Below the pieces are notes generated by a model. That model saw only the letters and a list, made by a program, of their open reading frames with translations, searched no databases and had not been told where the DNA came from. Below, one piece after another: positions 6,811-15,026 of a DNA stretch of 64,000 bases (its first letter is position 1; the number at the start of each line of letters is the position of its first letter). The stretch lies in assembly GCF_900113125.1 (NCBI RefSeq), contig NZ_FOOG01000001.1:62001-126000 (forward strand). Reading direction: 5' to 3'. The DNA comes from Halobacillus alkaliphilus (GTDB lineage: Bacteria > Bacillota > Bacilli > Bacillales > Halobacillaceae). Made by a program: the position numbers and the translations under genes.

Positions 6811-9150
6811 TTATTCCTCCTCCTCTTCTTTACCTCTTAAACGAACAAGACCATAAATCGCCATAGCGGCAATTCCAAGAACAACGATTTCAAATAAAGT
6901 ATCTAATCCACGAAAGTCTACAAGGATTACGTTTACTACATTATCGCCTCCGCCCAGGGAATGGGACTTTTCAAGGAAATAATTTGCGATTGATTCAAAG
7001 TATTTAGAACTATGGGCCGAAATAGCGATCATGGTCATTAAAGCCCCAAAGCCAATAGAAATGATCAGATTCAACGTTCGTGTACTTGCTGATTCCTCTT
7101 TTTTCCTCATTTTTGGAAGGTGGTAGAAAGCAAGTAAGAACAAGGCGACTGTAACAGTTTCTATAATTAATTGAGTTAAGGCTAAATCAGGAGCTCTGTA
7201 TAGGACAAATAACATAGATAGGCCATAACCTACCACTCCTAATATGAGAATGGCAGCTATACGGTTATTTGTAATAATCGTACCTACAGCTGCACATATC
7301 ATCAGTACCGCCACAAATATTTCGGGTAAAGTAATCTCTGCTAAATTGCTTGTATCAACTGTAAATCCACCAGTAATCGCCATAAAGGCAAAAGTTATGA
7401 CGAGAATGGCGGCAAGCACCAGACGTACATACCGACTTAAAGAGCCATTCATATACCCTTTAGTTACTATGGATGAATAAGACTCAAGGCGGTCGACCAT
7501 TCCATCGTATACCTTATTGAAACTTAAGCGGCCGGGCAGGTAGTTATAGACAGGCTGCCAGACCTTACGAGAAAGAACTAAAACGGTACCTAAAAATACA
7601 ACCGTTAATGACATAATGAGCGGCGTTTTAATACCGTGCCAAAATTTAATATGATGTTCGTGAATCTCCATCCCTTTTACTGCACTAGCTGCATGCTCTA
7701 TAAAAGGTTGATTGATCAAGTGGGGAAATAGACCGATTACAATAACCGCAGCCACTAGAATAATAGGTGATAATAACATGCCCCACGGAGCTTCATGCGG
7801 TTTTTTCGGTAATTGTTCAATATTTGATTTACCACGGAAGCTGCTGAAGAAGAAATACATAGAATAAACAAACGTAAAGATACTTCCAAAAACAGCTAAA
7901 TAAGGAATGATAGACATCAGAAAACCGGTAATGCCTTCTCCAGAAACCTCTAAATGCAAGGAAGCGTCAAAGAAAAGCTCCTTACTGTAGAAACCGTTTA
8001 AGAAGGGCAGAGGTACCCCGGCCATAGAAAATGAGGCTAACAAAGCTATGGTAGCTGTAATAGGTAAAAAGGTCATTAATCCGCCGAGTTTACGAATGTC
8101 GCGCGTTCCTGTTTCGTGGTCCACAATACCTGCAACCATGAACAAGCTGCCTTTAAAGGTAGCGTGGTTTAAAATATGGAAAACAGCTGCAAATACCGCG
8201 ATTTCTGTACCAAATCCAAGCATAGCCATGATCATTCCTAATTGGCTGATTGTTGAAAAAGCAAGGATGGCTTTCAAATCGGTCTGTCGGACAGCCATAT
8301 AAGATCCCCAGCAAAGGGTAATGATACCGACAGTGGATACAATAATAAAAAACCACTCACTTGATGACAGCATCGGTGAATAGCGAGCGACCAGGTAAAT
8401 CCCCGCTTTTACCATAGTAGCGGAATGGAGGTACGCACTGACCGGAGTTGGAGCTTCCATTGCATCAGGTAACCAGATGTGAAATGGAAACTGAGCTGAT
8501 TTTGTGAAGGCTCCTAATAAAATAAGTCCCAAAATTAATGGGAAGAATTCGCTATTCAAGATTAGTTGTTGCTGATCGATCATACCCTGAATGCTTGTTG
8601 TTTTAGTCAGTACACTCATGAAAATAAGTCCGCCAAGTAAACTTAGTCCGCCAAATACGGTAATAAGCATGGATTTTAACGCGCCATACCGGGATTCTTG
8701 CTTATAGTTCCAGAACCCAATCAGCAAAAAGGAGGATAATGAAGTGAACTCCCAAAAACTGTATAGAACGAACACATTATCAGAAAGGACTACTCCAAGC
8801 ATAGAACCCATAAATATTAAAAAGTATACATAAAAATGTCCCAGTTGCTCTGATTTATGTAGATAGTAAATCGAGTAAAAGGCAACTAGGGCACCAATCC
8901 CGCTTATTAATAACACAAACAATAAACTGAGACCATCTAGATAAAATACAATGTTCATATCTAATGAAGGTATCCAAGAGTACTCTCTTGTTAAAGGTTC
9001 AAACCCTGTCCCAATAAAACGTACAAAATAAATGAAGATAATCGCGGGAATCAAAGTGACGAAAACCCCCGGATGAAATTTATCTTTCCATTTACTTATA
9101 AATGGAATTGCAATTGCAAAGATAAAAGGCAATAATACTACCAGCAGCAT
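6811..9150 (-). CDS. mrpA: Na+/H+ antiporter subunit A
   Basis: This 779-aa subunit carries an N-terminal NuoL-like antiporter domain (about residues 1-490; FWEFTSLSSFLLIGFW with helix-5 Glu, FTKSAQFPFHIWLPDAMEAP with conserved Lys) and a C-terminal domain (about 560-779) typical of Firmicute MrpA, ending VNVILVDFRGLDTLFEIVVL and a poly-Glu tail. The length is that of a stand-alone MrpA, so it is not an A-B fusion; the MnhB hallmark PGGGF is absent. The start ATG 9150 follows GAGGGAGG. It heads the reverse-strand operon. The complex exports Na+ in exchange for H+ and supports salt and alkali tolerance. Confidence 0.96.
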   Translation of the reverse strand: MLLVVLLPFIFAIAIPFISKWKDKFHPGVFVTLIPAIIFIYFVRFIGTGFEPLTREYSWIPSLDMNIVFYLDGLSLLFVLLISGIGALVAFYSIYYLHKSEQLGHFYVYFLIFMGSMLGVVLSDNVFVLYSFWEFTSLSSFLLIGFWNYKQESRYGALKSMLITVFGGLSLLGGLIFMSVLTKTTSIQGMIDQQQLILNSEFFPLILGLILLGAFTKSAQFPFHIWLPDAMEAPTPVSAYLHSATMVKAGIYLVARYSPMLSSSEWFFIIVSTVGIITLCWGSYMAVRQTDLKAILAFSTISQLGMIMAMLGFGTEIAVFAAVFHILNHATFKGSLFMVAGIVDHETGTRDIRKLGGLMTFLPITATIALLASFSMAGVPLPFLNGFYSKELFFDASLHLEVSGEGITGFLMSIIPYLAVFGSIFTFVYSMYFFFSSFRGKSNIEQLPKKPHEAPWGMLLSPIILVAAVIVIGLFPHLINQPFIEHAASAVKGMEIHEHHIKFWHGIKTPLIMSLTVVFLGTVLVLSRKVWQPVYNYLPGRLSFNKVYDGMVDRLESYSSIVTKGYMNGSLSRYVRLVLAAILVITFAFMAITGGFTVDTSNLAEITLPEIFVAVLMICAAVGTIITNNRIAAILILGVVGYGLSMLFVLYRAPDLALTQLIIETVTVALFLLAFYHLPKMRKKEESASTRTLNLIISIGFGALMTMIAISAHSSKYFESIANYFLEKSHSLGGGDNVVNVILVDFRGLDTLFEIVVLGIAAMAIYGLVRLRGKEEEEE

Positions 9151-9203
9151 CTTGGCTGTTCCTCCCTCAACAAAAATTCTTTAATATAAAACAATCTTTC
9201 TCA

Positions 9204-9231
9204 ATCTTACTGTACATTTAATTGTAATCAA
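9204..9231 (-). promoter_or_regulatory. Candidate promoter of the mrp operon
   Basis: On the reverse strand TTGATT (9226-9231), 16-bp spacer, TAAGAT (9204-9209). Both boxes are imperfect. It lies about 55 bp upstream of mrpA and downstream of the sda terminator. Confidence 0.4.
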
Positions 9232-9345
9232 AAGCAGGGGCATTATTCAACTCTAGCCTTCTGGACAGCGCATATTAGAGACACCTTTTAGTATTCCCTA
9301 TTAAATAAGAAGAGACACCTCAAATTAAAGAGATAAAATTTTTAT

Positions 9346-9381
9346 AAAAAAACTCGCTGATTACAAATCAGCGAGTTTTTT
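9346..9381 (-). terminator. Terminator of sda
   Basis: A 15-bp stem (9348-9362 with 9366-9380) with a 3-nt loop and a T-run on the reverse strand. It separates sda from the downstream mrp operon. Confidence 0.9.
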
Positions 9382-9419
9382 AAGGTAGAAAAATTCTATA
9401 GAATGGAAATTGTAGAAAG

Positions 9420-9581
9420 TTAACCGACTTGGATGGATAATTTATCCACATTAATAGACCTGGCTATTAGTTCTTCTCTCATTTGAAGAATGAAGTCATC
9501 TGAGAGATTCAGTTCAATTGCTTTGTGGTAAGATTGTATTAACAGGGAATCAGATAATTGTTTAATACCTCTGTCACTCAT
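9420..9581 (-). CDS. sda: Sporulation initiation checkpoint inhibitor Sda
   Basis: A 53-aa protein, MSDRGIKQLSDSLLIQSYHK followed by an amphipathic second helix ending in a short hydrophilic tail. The pattern LSD-LLI-SY-KA-E-NL--DFI matches Sda, an anti-parallel helical hairpin that inhibits the sporulation kinase KinA when replication is perturbed. The start has an excellent ribosome binding site (AGGAGGTGG, 7-nt spacing). Position beside yqeG also matches B. subtilis (sda-yqeF-yqeG). DnaA boxes cluster upstream, consistent with the known DnaA control of sda. Its 3' coding part also contains a perfect DnaA box. Confidence 0.93.
   Translation of the reverse strand: MSDRGIKQLSDSLLIQSYHKAIELNLSDDFILQMREELIARSINVDKLSIQVG
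9442..9450 (+). promoter_or_regulatory. DnaA box inside sda
   Basis: TTATCCACA, a perfect consensus DnaA box, lies within the last codons of sda. It may be coincidence, but other boxes lie upstream of sda at 9671-9771. Confidence 0.5.
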
Positions 9582-9670
9582 GTGACAGCCACCTCCTGAG
9601 TGTTCGAAATGAACGTTTCGAGTAATGTATTCTTACCTTACCATGAGCTGAAATTCCCTACAATATGGCA

Positions 9671-9771
9671 GTTATCTACAAGTAAATGTAGATAACTTTC
9701 TCATTTTTAATGAATGAATTAGAGATGCCATAGTAAGTCGGGTGTGGAAATTGTGTATAAACTTATCCACA
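9671..9771. promoter_or_regulatory. DnaA-box cluster upstream of sda and yqeG
   Basis: Two perfect boxes (TTATACACA on the minus strand at 9752-9760, TTATCCACA on the plus strand at 9763-9771) sit two bases apart in opposite orientation. A 10-bp inverted repeat GTTATCTACA (9671-9680) / TGTAGATAAC (9687-9696) contains two one-mismatch boxes. The arrangement suits DnaA-dependent control of sda and possibly yqeG. No AT-rich unwinding tract or dnaA/dnaN gene is present, so this is not called a replication origin. Confidence 0.65.
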
Positions 9772-9833
9772 GTTCAGAATTGTCGGGAATTGTCGAACGA
9801 TTTACGTTCTAGTTCAAGCATTTAAATTCGTTT

Positions 9834-9862
9834 TTGAAACATGAAGATTTTTTGTATATGAT
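9834..9862 (+). promoter_or_regulatory. Sigma-A promoter of the yqeG operon
   Basis: TTGAAA (9834-9839), 17-bp spacer, TATGAT (9857-9862). It would drive yqeG through yqeM. Confidence 0.8.
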
Positions 9863-9906
9863 GTATAAGGAGATTTTGTCTGTGTTTATGAGATGGAGTG
9901 AAAGAA

Positions 9907-10431
9907 ATGTTAAATAAGTTTTTACCAAACGAGCACGTACCTAGCATATTTGATGTAGACCCCAGTGAACTGAAAAACAAAGGAATCAAAGGGGTTATTA
10001 CTGATCTTGATAATACACTGGTTGCTTGGAATGTGGAAGATGCCACGGAAGAAATCAAGGACTGGTTTCAAAAAATGAATGATCTTGGAATCCAGGTGAC
10101 GATTGTTTCTAATAATAAAGAAGCACGAGTTAAACTATTCTCTCAGCCGTTAAATGCAACGTTTATTTATAGTGCCAGAAAACCTTTAGCTAAGGCATTT
10201 AAGAAAGCTAGGAAACAAATGAAGCTTAGAAAAGATGAAGTCGTAGTAGTCGGAGATCAGCTTCTTACGGACGTATTGGGTGGGAATATGGCTGGTTACC
10301 ATACTATCCTAGTTGTTCCGATCGTAGAAACGGATGGCCTACTGACGAAATTTAATCGACAAATTGAGCGGAGAATATTAAATTGGATGAGAAGAAAAGG
10401 GAAAATTACTTGGGACAGGAGTGATCGTTGA
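9907..10431 (+). CDS. yqeG: YqeG family HAD-type phosphatase
   Basis: A 174-aa HAD-superfamily IIIA phosphatase. The nucleophile motif is DLDNT at residues 33-37, with motif II in VTIVSNN and the late acidic motif in VVVGDQLLTDVLGG. The cellular substrate of YqeG is not established. ATG 9907 is preferred over an in-frame GTG nine bases upstream because GGAG sits 8 bases before it. The stop codon overlaps the first base of yqeH, so the two are translationally coupled. It is first in a long operon of ribosome-assembly and NAD genes. Confidence 0.93.
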   Translation: MLNKFLPNEHVPSIFDVDPSELKNKGIKGVITDLDNTLVAWNVEDATEEIKDWFQKMNDLGIQVTIVSNNKEARVKLFSQPLNATFIYSARKPLAKAFKKARKQMKLRKDEVVVVGDQLLTDVLGGNMAGYHTILVVPIVETDGLLTKFNRQIERRILNWMRRKGKITWDRSDR

Positions 10432-11531
10432 TGAACGAAATATATTGTCAGGGGTGCGGAGCGGAGATTCAGACATCGCATCCAGAGCAGCCCGGGTACG
10501 CCCCGCCTTCAGCTTTAGAACGGGAAGATGTAATTTGTAAACGCTGCTTTCGTTTGAAGCATTATAATGAGGTGCAGGATGTTCCTTATAATGCTGATGA
10601 TTTTTTAGAGATGCTTCATCAGATTAGTGATACTAAAGGGTTAATTATCCAACTGGTAGATATTTTTGATTTCAATGGAAGTTTTATTTCAGGCTTAAAA
10701 CGTTTGACAGGTAATAATCCTGTCATCCTTGTAGGAAATAAAATGGATGTACTTCCTAAATCTGTAAACCACGAAAAGGTTAAACACTGGCTGAAACGAT
10801 CAGCAAAGGAGCAAGGGCTTATTGTGGAAGATGTATTTCTCATCTCTGCTGAAAAAAATCAAGGAATCACAAACCTCTCACAGGCTATGGATCAATACCG
10901 AAAAGGTGGGGACGTTTACGTAGTAGGAACAACAAACGTAGGTAAATCCACTTTTATTAATACGTTGATTTCAAATACTTCGGGAGAGAAAGATGCTATT
11001 ACTACTTCTTACTTTCCAGGTACCACCCTTGGTTTTATAGATATTCCATTAGATGAAAATAGTTCTTTATTTGATACTCCAGGAGTTATCCAACGCCATC
11101 AAATGGCACATTATGTATCAGAACAGGATTTAAAAGTCATTACTCCTAGAAGAGAAGTAAAACCGAAAATTTATCAGCTGAATGAAGCTCAAACGCTATA
11201 TTTTGGTGGGCTTGCAAGGCTGGATTTTGAAAGTGGCTCTCGTACTTCGTTTGTATGTTATTTTTCAAACGAACTCCACATTCACCGAACAAAATTAGAG
11301 AAAGCTGATGATCTATATCAGAATCACCTTGGAGAACTACTTGTTCCCCCAGACAGCCGTACGATGGAAAAACTACCACCGCTTAAAAAACAAACGTTCA
11401 GAATTAAAGAAGATAAAACAGACATTGTGTTTTCCGGGCTGGGCTGGATTACAGTTCCGGAGGGACATATAAATGTAACCGTCCATGTCCCTGAAGGTGT
11501 TAAAGTGTCTTTACGTGAATCGTTAATATAG
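10431..11531 (+). CDS. yqeH: Ribosome biogenesis GTPase YqeH
   Basis: YqeH is a circularly permuted GTPase required for 30S subunit assembly in B. subtilis. The 366-aa protein begins with a zinc finger (C6-x2-C9 and C36-x2-C39). In the GTPase domain the order is permuted: NKMD (G4) and SAEK (G5) come before GTTNVGKST (G1) and DTPG (G3). A C-terminal RNA-binding treble-clef region follows. ATG 10431 is chosen over the adjacent TTG 10428 because AGGAG is 9 bases away. aroE follows after 11 bp. Confidence 0.96.
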   Translation: MNEIYCQGCGAEIQTSHPEQPGYAPPSALEREDVICKRCFRLKHYNEVQDVPYNADDFLEMLHQISDTKGLIIQLVDIFDFNGSFISGLKRLTGNNPVILVGNKMDVLPKSVNHEKVKHWLKRSAKEQGLIVEDVFLISAEKNQGITNLSQAMDQYRKGGDVYVVGTTNVGKSTFINTLISNTSGEKDAITTSYFPGTTLGFIDIPLDENSSLFDTPGVIQRHQMAHYVSEQDLKVITPRREVKPKIYQLNEAQTLYFGGLARLDFESGSRTSFVCYFSNELHIHRTKLEKADDLYQNHLGELLVPPDSRTMEKLPPLKKQTFRIKEDKTDIVFSGLGWITVPEGHINVTVHVPEGVKVSLRESLI

Positions 11532-11542
11532 GAGGGGAACTA

Positions 11543-12379
11543 TTGCTTAGACTTGGTTTAATTGGTCATCCAGTTGGTCATTCATTATCTCCTTGGATCC
11601 ATGAACGACTTATGGAACATGAAGGACTGGAAGGAACCTATGAGTTATTTGATATTGATCCGGAAACGTTCGATCTACAAATTCAAGAATTAAAAGATAA
11701 AGGCTTAGATGGTTTTAATATTACCGTCCCGTATAAAGAAAAGATTATTCCATACCTTGATGAAGTCGACAGCAGTGCGCGTGAATTAGGGGCTGTGAAC
11801 ACAGTTAAAAACACGGCACGCGGATGGGTAGGTTACAATACAGACGGCATAGGATTCGCTGTCTCCGTTAGAAATAGATATCCTGAGTTATTTCATAACC
11901 AACAGCGAGTTCTTGTTATTGGAAGCGGGGGAGCTTCGAGGGGCATATATCACGCCCTTTTAGAAGCAGGACTGTCTAAAATTGATATTGCCAATCGCAC
12001 AATTGAGAAGGCAGAAGAGGTTATAAATAGTGCTTCGACAAACAGTGAATCAAGAGCATTGTCTTTAGATAAGGCAGTGGAAAAATTAAATGACTATGGT
12101 TTGATTGTACAGACAACAGTTGTCGGTATGAGTCCCAATGATAATACTGCCATCATTCCTCTCGATAATTTGAAAGAGGGGACAGTAGTAAGTGATATTG
12201 TATATCGGCCGCTTGAAACCCGTTTTCTGCGAGAGGCTAAAACCAGAGGAGCTAAGCTGCATTTCGGACATGAAATGCTTCTGCAGCAAGCGGTATATGC
12301 TTTTCATATTTGGACGGACACCAATCCGGACGCTTCCTTATTATTGGAAGGTTTCGAAAAAAAACTGAAAGGGGTATAG
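11543..12379 (+). CDS. aroE: Shikimate 5-dehydrogenase
   Basis: AroE reduces 3-dehydroshikimate to shikimate with NADPH in the chorismate pathway. The 278-aa protein starts with GLIGHPVGHSLSPWIH, which binds shikimate, and has catalytic Lys65 (TVPYKEK) and Asp101 (YNTDGIGF), then a Rossmann GSGGASRGI loop and the NRT NADP-selectivity region. Translation starts at TTG 11543, five bases after GGAGGGG. It is embedded between yqeH and yhbY, as in B. subtilis. Confidence 0.97.
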   Translation: MLRLGLIGHPVGHSLSPWIHERLMEHEGLEGTYELFDIDPETFDLQIQELKDKGLDGFNITVPYKEKIIPYLDEVDSSARELGAVNTVKNTARGWVGYNTDGIGFAVSVRNRYPELFHNQQRVLVIGSGGASRGIYHALLEAGLSKIDIANRTIEKAEEVINSASTNSESRALSLDKAVEKLNDYGLIVQTTVVGMSPNDNTAIIPLDNLKEGTVVSDIVYRPLETRFLREAKTRGAKLHFGHEMLLQQAVYAFHIWTDTNPDASLLLEGFEKKLKGV

Positions 12380-12380
12380 A

Positions 12381-12671
12381 ATGTTAACAAGTAAACAAAA
12401 AAAGAAGTTACGTGCTGAATCTCATCATGTACAACCCATTTTTCAAGTAGGAAAAGCAGGGGTAAATGAAAATATGACTACACAAATTGAAGAAGCCCTT
12501 GAAAAGAGAGAGCTGATTAAGGTGAGTATCCTGCAAAATTGTTTTGAAGATAACAATGAGGTGGCTGATCAAATTGCGAAGTCTACAGGGGCTCATATTG
12601 TTCAGGTCATAGGTAATACCATTATTCTTTATAAAGAATCGAAAGAAAACAAACAAATTGAGCTGCCGTAA
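12381..12671 (+). CDS. yhbY: CRM-domain RNA-binding protein YhbY/YqeI
   Basis: A 96-aa protein consisting of one CRM domain: LTSKQKKKLRAESHHVQP, then the GKAGV loop (GxxG), and the ELIKVSIL strand. Homologues associate with pre-50S particles and contribute to ribosome assembly. The start is 1 bp after the aroE stop and its ribosome binding site (AAAGGGG) overlaps the end of aroE. The cluster context with yqeH and rsfS supports a ribosome-maturation job. Confidence 0.94.
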   Translation: MLTSKQKKKLRAESHHVQPIFQVGKAGVNENMTTQIEEALEKRELIKVSILQNCFEDNNEVADQIAKSTGAHIVQVIGNTIILYKESKENKQIELP

Positions 12672-12683
12672 AGGAGTTCTTAT

Positions 12684-13259
12684 ATGAAACGAATCGGTAT
12701 TCTTGGAGGGACCTTTGATCCTCCTCATCAAGGCCACTTGATTATGGCAGAATATGCATGCAATGAAATGAAACTGGATGAGGTGTGGTTTCTACCATCC
12801 CATATTCCACCGCATAAACAGGAAGCAGCGGTATCAGCTGAAACCCGTCTCTCCATGGTGGAAAAGGCGGTGGAAGATAATCCGCGTTTTAAAGTATGTA
12901 ATGCAGAGTTGACTAGAAAAGGTACGTCTTATACGGTAGATACCATGAAGTATTTAATGGACCAATATGAAAGTCATACCTTTTACTTTATCATCGGTGG
13001 AGATATGGTAGAGCATCTGCCCAAATGGAACAGAATTGATGAACTAAATTCTATGGTTGAATTTGTAGGTATTAATCGGCCAGGTTACGACTGGAATCCC
13101 CCGATGCCCGTGCATCAGGTAGAAATCCCATTAATTGATATATCTTCTTCTCATATCAGAAAAAGACTCAGCTCTTTAAAAAGTGTAAGATATCTCGTTC
13201 CTGAATCTGTAAACCTTTATATAAAGGAGCATCAATTATATGCAGCTGACTCGAAATGA
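12684..13259 (+). CDS. nadD: Nicotinate-nucleotide adenylyltransferase
   Basis: NadD converts nicotinate mononucleotide and ATP to deamido-NAD in NAD synthesis. The 191-aa protein has the nucleotidyltransferase signature GGTFDPPHQGH (residues 8-18) and the C-terminal ISSSHIRKRL motif that binds the ATP phosphates. The substrate-recognition segment DMVEHLPKW is present. Its 3' end overlaps yqeK by 20 bp. AAAGGAG gives a strong ribosome binding site. Confidence 0.97.
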   Translation: MKRIGILGGTFDPPHQGHLIMAEYACNEMKLDEVWFLPSHIPPHKQEAAVSAETRLSMVEKAVEDNPRFKVCNAELTRKGTSYTVDTMKYLMDQYESHTFYFIIGGDMVEHLPKWNRIDELNSMVEFVGINRPGYDWNPPMPVHQVEIPLIDISSSHIRKRLSSLKSVRYLVPESVNLYIKEHQLYAADSK

Positions 13260-13800
13260 AGCATTGGATTATGTGAGACCTGCTTTAAAGAAATCCAGAT
13301 ATGAACATACTATACGTGTAACGGATGAAGCCGTTACACTCGCTGAACGTTTTGGAGCAGATGTGAAGAAAGCTGAATTGGCCGCAGCGTTGCATGATTA
13401 TGCGAAGTATAAACCTTTGGATGAAATGAAGCGATGGATTGAGCAAGAGCGCAGACTTCCCAAAGATTTACTCGACTACCATCACGAATTATGGCATGGA
13501 CCTGTAGGAGCCTACATGCTCGAAAAGGAAATAGGGATTGAAGATTCAGAAATTATTTCAGCTATTGCTTGCCACACCACTGGTAAGAAGCACATGAGTG
13601 TGTTAGATAAAGTAGTATTTTTAGCGGATTATATTGAACCTGGAAGAGATTTTCCCGGCGTGGAAGAAGTAAGGGACAAATCCCTTACAAGCTTAGACCA
13701 GGCTTGTCTGCTTGCATTAAAAAATACAGCAGTTTTTTTAATAAATAAGGAAAGAACCGTTTATCCGGATACGTTTCATGCATATAATGATTTAATATAG
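13240..13800 (+). CDS. yqeK: HD-domain Ap4A hydrolase YqeK
   Basis: A 186-aa HD-superfamily phosphohydrolase. Metal ligands are visible: H in SRYEHTIRV, the LHDYAK pair, HHELWHGPVGA and the distal Asp in FLADYIEPGR. YqeK proteins cleave diadenosine tetraphosphate symmetrically to ADP. It overlaps nadD by 20 bp, and AAGGAG lies within nadD ten bases from the start. Coupling of an NAD gene and a dinucleotide hydrolase is conserved in Bacilli. Confidence 0.94.
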   Translation: MQLTRNEALDYVRPALKKSRYEHTIRVTDEAVTLAERFGADVKKAELAAALHDYAKYKPLDEMKRWIEQERRLPKDLLDYHHELWHGPVGAYMLEKEIGIEDSEIISAIACHTTGKKHMSVLDKVVFLADYIEPGRDFPGVEEVRDKSLTSLDQACLLALKNTAVFLINKERTVYPDTFHAYNDLI

Positions 13801-13843
13801 AGTTTTTGTAAAAGAGACAAAGAATGAAATAGGGAGGAACAGA

Positions 13844-14197
13844 ATGGAAAGTAAAGAATTAGTAACTATAGCCGCGCAGGCATGTGATGAGAAAAGAGCC
13901 ACAGATATTGTGGTGTTAGATATGTCGGATGTATCCTTAATTGCCGACTATTTCTTGATATGTGAAGGCTCTAACGAGCGTCAAGTGCAGGCGATAGCCA
14001 GAGAATTAAAAAACCAAGCCGAAGAAAATGGCATCGATGTAAAAAGGATGGAAGGCTTTGAACAGGCTCGATGGATTCTTGTTGATCTAAACGACGTTAT
14101 CTGTCATATCTTCCACAAAGATGAACGTCACTATTATAATCTCGAACGACTTTGGGGCGATGCTTCTACAGTAGCTCTTGAGGGGTTAGAAGGCTGA
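13844..14197 (+). CDS. rsfS: Ribosomal silencing factor RsfS
   Basis: RsfS binds ribosomal protein L14 on the 50S subunit and blocks joining with 30S during nutrient limitation. The 117-aa length and the motifs VVLDMSDVSLIADYFLICEG, SNERQVQAIA and VICHIFHKDERHYYNLERLW are typical of the RsfS/Iojap family. GGGAGGAAC precedes the ATG. The yqeM gene starts 4 bp after its stop. Confidence 0.96.
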   Translation: MESKELVTIAAQACDEKRATDIVVLDMSDVSLIADYFLICEGSNERQVQAIARELKNQAEENGIDVKRMEGFEQARWILVDLNDVICHIFHKDERHYYNLERLWGDASTVALEGLEG

Positions 14198-14201
14198 AGG
14201 C

Positions 14202-14933
14202 ATGAGCTATCAACAAATGGCTCAGGTATATGATCGGCTGATGAAGGATGCACCTTACGACCATTGGGTTGACTTTACGAACAAAATGATTGAACGTTTT
14301 CTTCCCGATACTCAGTCTATAGTAGATGCTGGCTGTGGCACTGGGGAAGTGACACATCGGCTAAATGAGGAAGGTTATCACCTCACTGGTGTTGATTTGT
14401 CTGAGGATATGCTGTCAGTCGCACATCAAAAGAATTCATCAGCTAAAATTCAATGGCTTCAACAGGATATAACTGATTTAGCCGGTCTAAAAGATGTGGA
14501 ATGTGTCATTAGCTACTGTGATGTTATGAATTATTTACCAGCTGACAAAGATGTAATTCGAGCTTTTCGCAGTATATATGAATCGCTTTCTCCTTCAGGT
14601 TTATTTATTTTTGACGTCCATTCTATTGATCATATTCAAAATAATATGCTCGGTGCAACCTTTGCTGAGGTTTATGATGATTTATCCTATATTTGGTTTT
14701 GTGACCCTGGTGAATTTGAAAATCGAATGGTACATGACCTAACTTTTTTCGTGCAAAATGGTCCTAATTACGAAAGATTTGATGAACAGCATATTCAGCA
14801 AGGTTACTCACCTGAACAATTAAGTGAATGGCTGATGCAGACTGGCTTCAAAATCCAGTTAATCAGCTCAGATTTTCAAATGGAATTCGTGGACAGCGGA
14901 GAGCGGATATTTTTTGTGTGTCAAAAAAACTAG
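14202..14933 (+). CDS. yqeM: Class I SAM-dependent methyltransferase YqeM
   Basis: A 243-aa Rossmann-fold methyltransferase. Motif I is VDAGCGTGEVTHRL, motif II is LTGVDLSEDMLSVA, and an acidic SYCDVMNYL follows. The substrate of YqeM is not known. It is the last gene of the yqeG operon, just upstream of a terminator. The first residues (MSYQQMAQVYDRLM) are typical of the family. Confidence 0.92.
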   Translation: MSYQQMAQVYDRLMKDAPYDHWVDFTNKMIERFLPDTQSIVDAGCGTGEVTHRLNEEGYHLTGVDLSEDMLSVAHQKNSSAKIQWLQQDITDLAGLKDVECVISYCDVMNYLPADKDVIRAFRSIYESLSPSGLFIFDVHSIDHIQNNMLGATFAEVYDDLSYIWFCDPGEFENRMVHDLTFFVQNGPNYERFDEQHIQQGYSPEQLSEWLMQTGFKIQLISSDFQMEFVDSGERIFFVCQKN

Positions 14934-14939
14934 AGTGTG

Positions 14940-14977
14940 AAAAGGAGTGCGTAAGTTACGTACTCCTTTTTTGTTTT
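14940..14977 (+). terminator. Terminator of the yqeG-yqeM operon
   Basis: AAAAGGAGT (14940-14948) pairs with ACTCCTTTT (14962-14970), with an inner CGTAA-g-TTACG stem and a T-run. Confidence 0.88.
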
Positions 14978-15026
14978 TTTAGAGGATTTACGATTTTTAT
15001 GTCGTATTATATTATTTAAGCTATGA

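Noticed and set aside
7244-8356. Plus- and minus-strand frames inside mrpA
   Set aside because: They are shadows of the long mrpA frame without start signals or family similarity.
9601-9624. TCGAAA...TTTCGA inverted repeat before sda as a LexA site
   Set aside because: Arm sequence and spacing (6 bp) do not fit the Gram-positive LexA box CGAAC-N4-GTTCG.
9671-9771. Chromosomal replication origin
   Set aside because: DnaA boxes are present but dnaA, dnaN, an AT-rich unwinding tract and the usual oriC neighbours are not; control of sda explains the boxes better.
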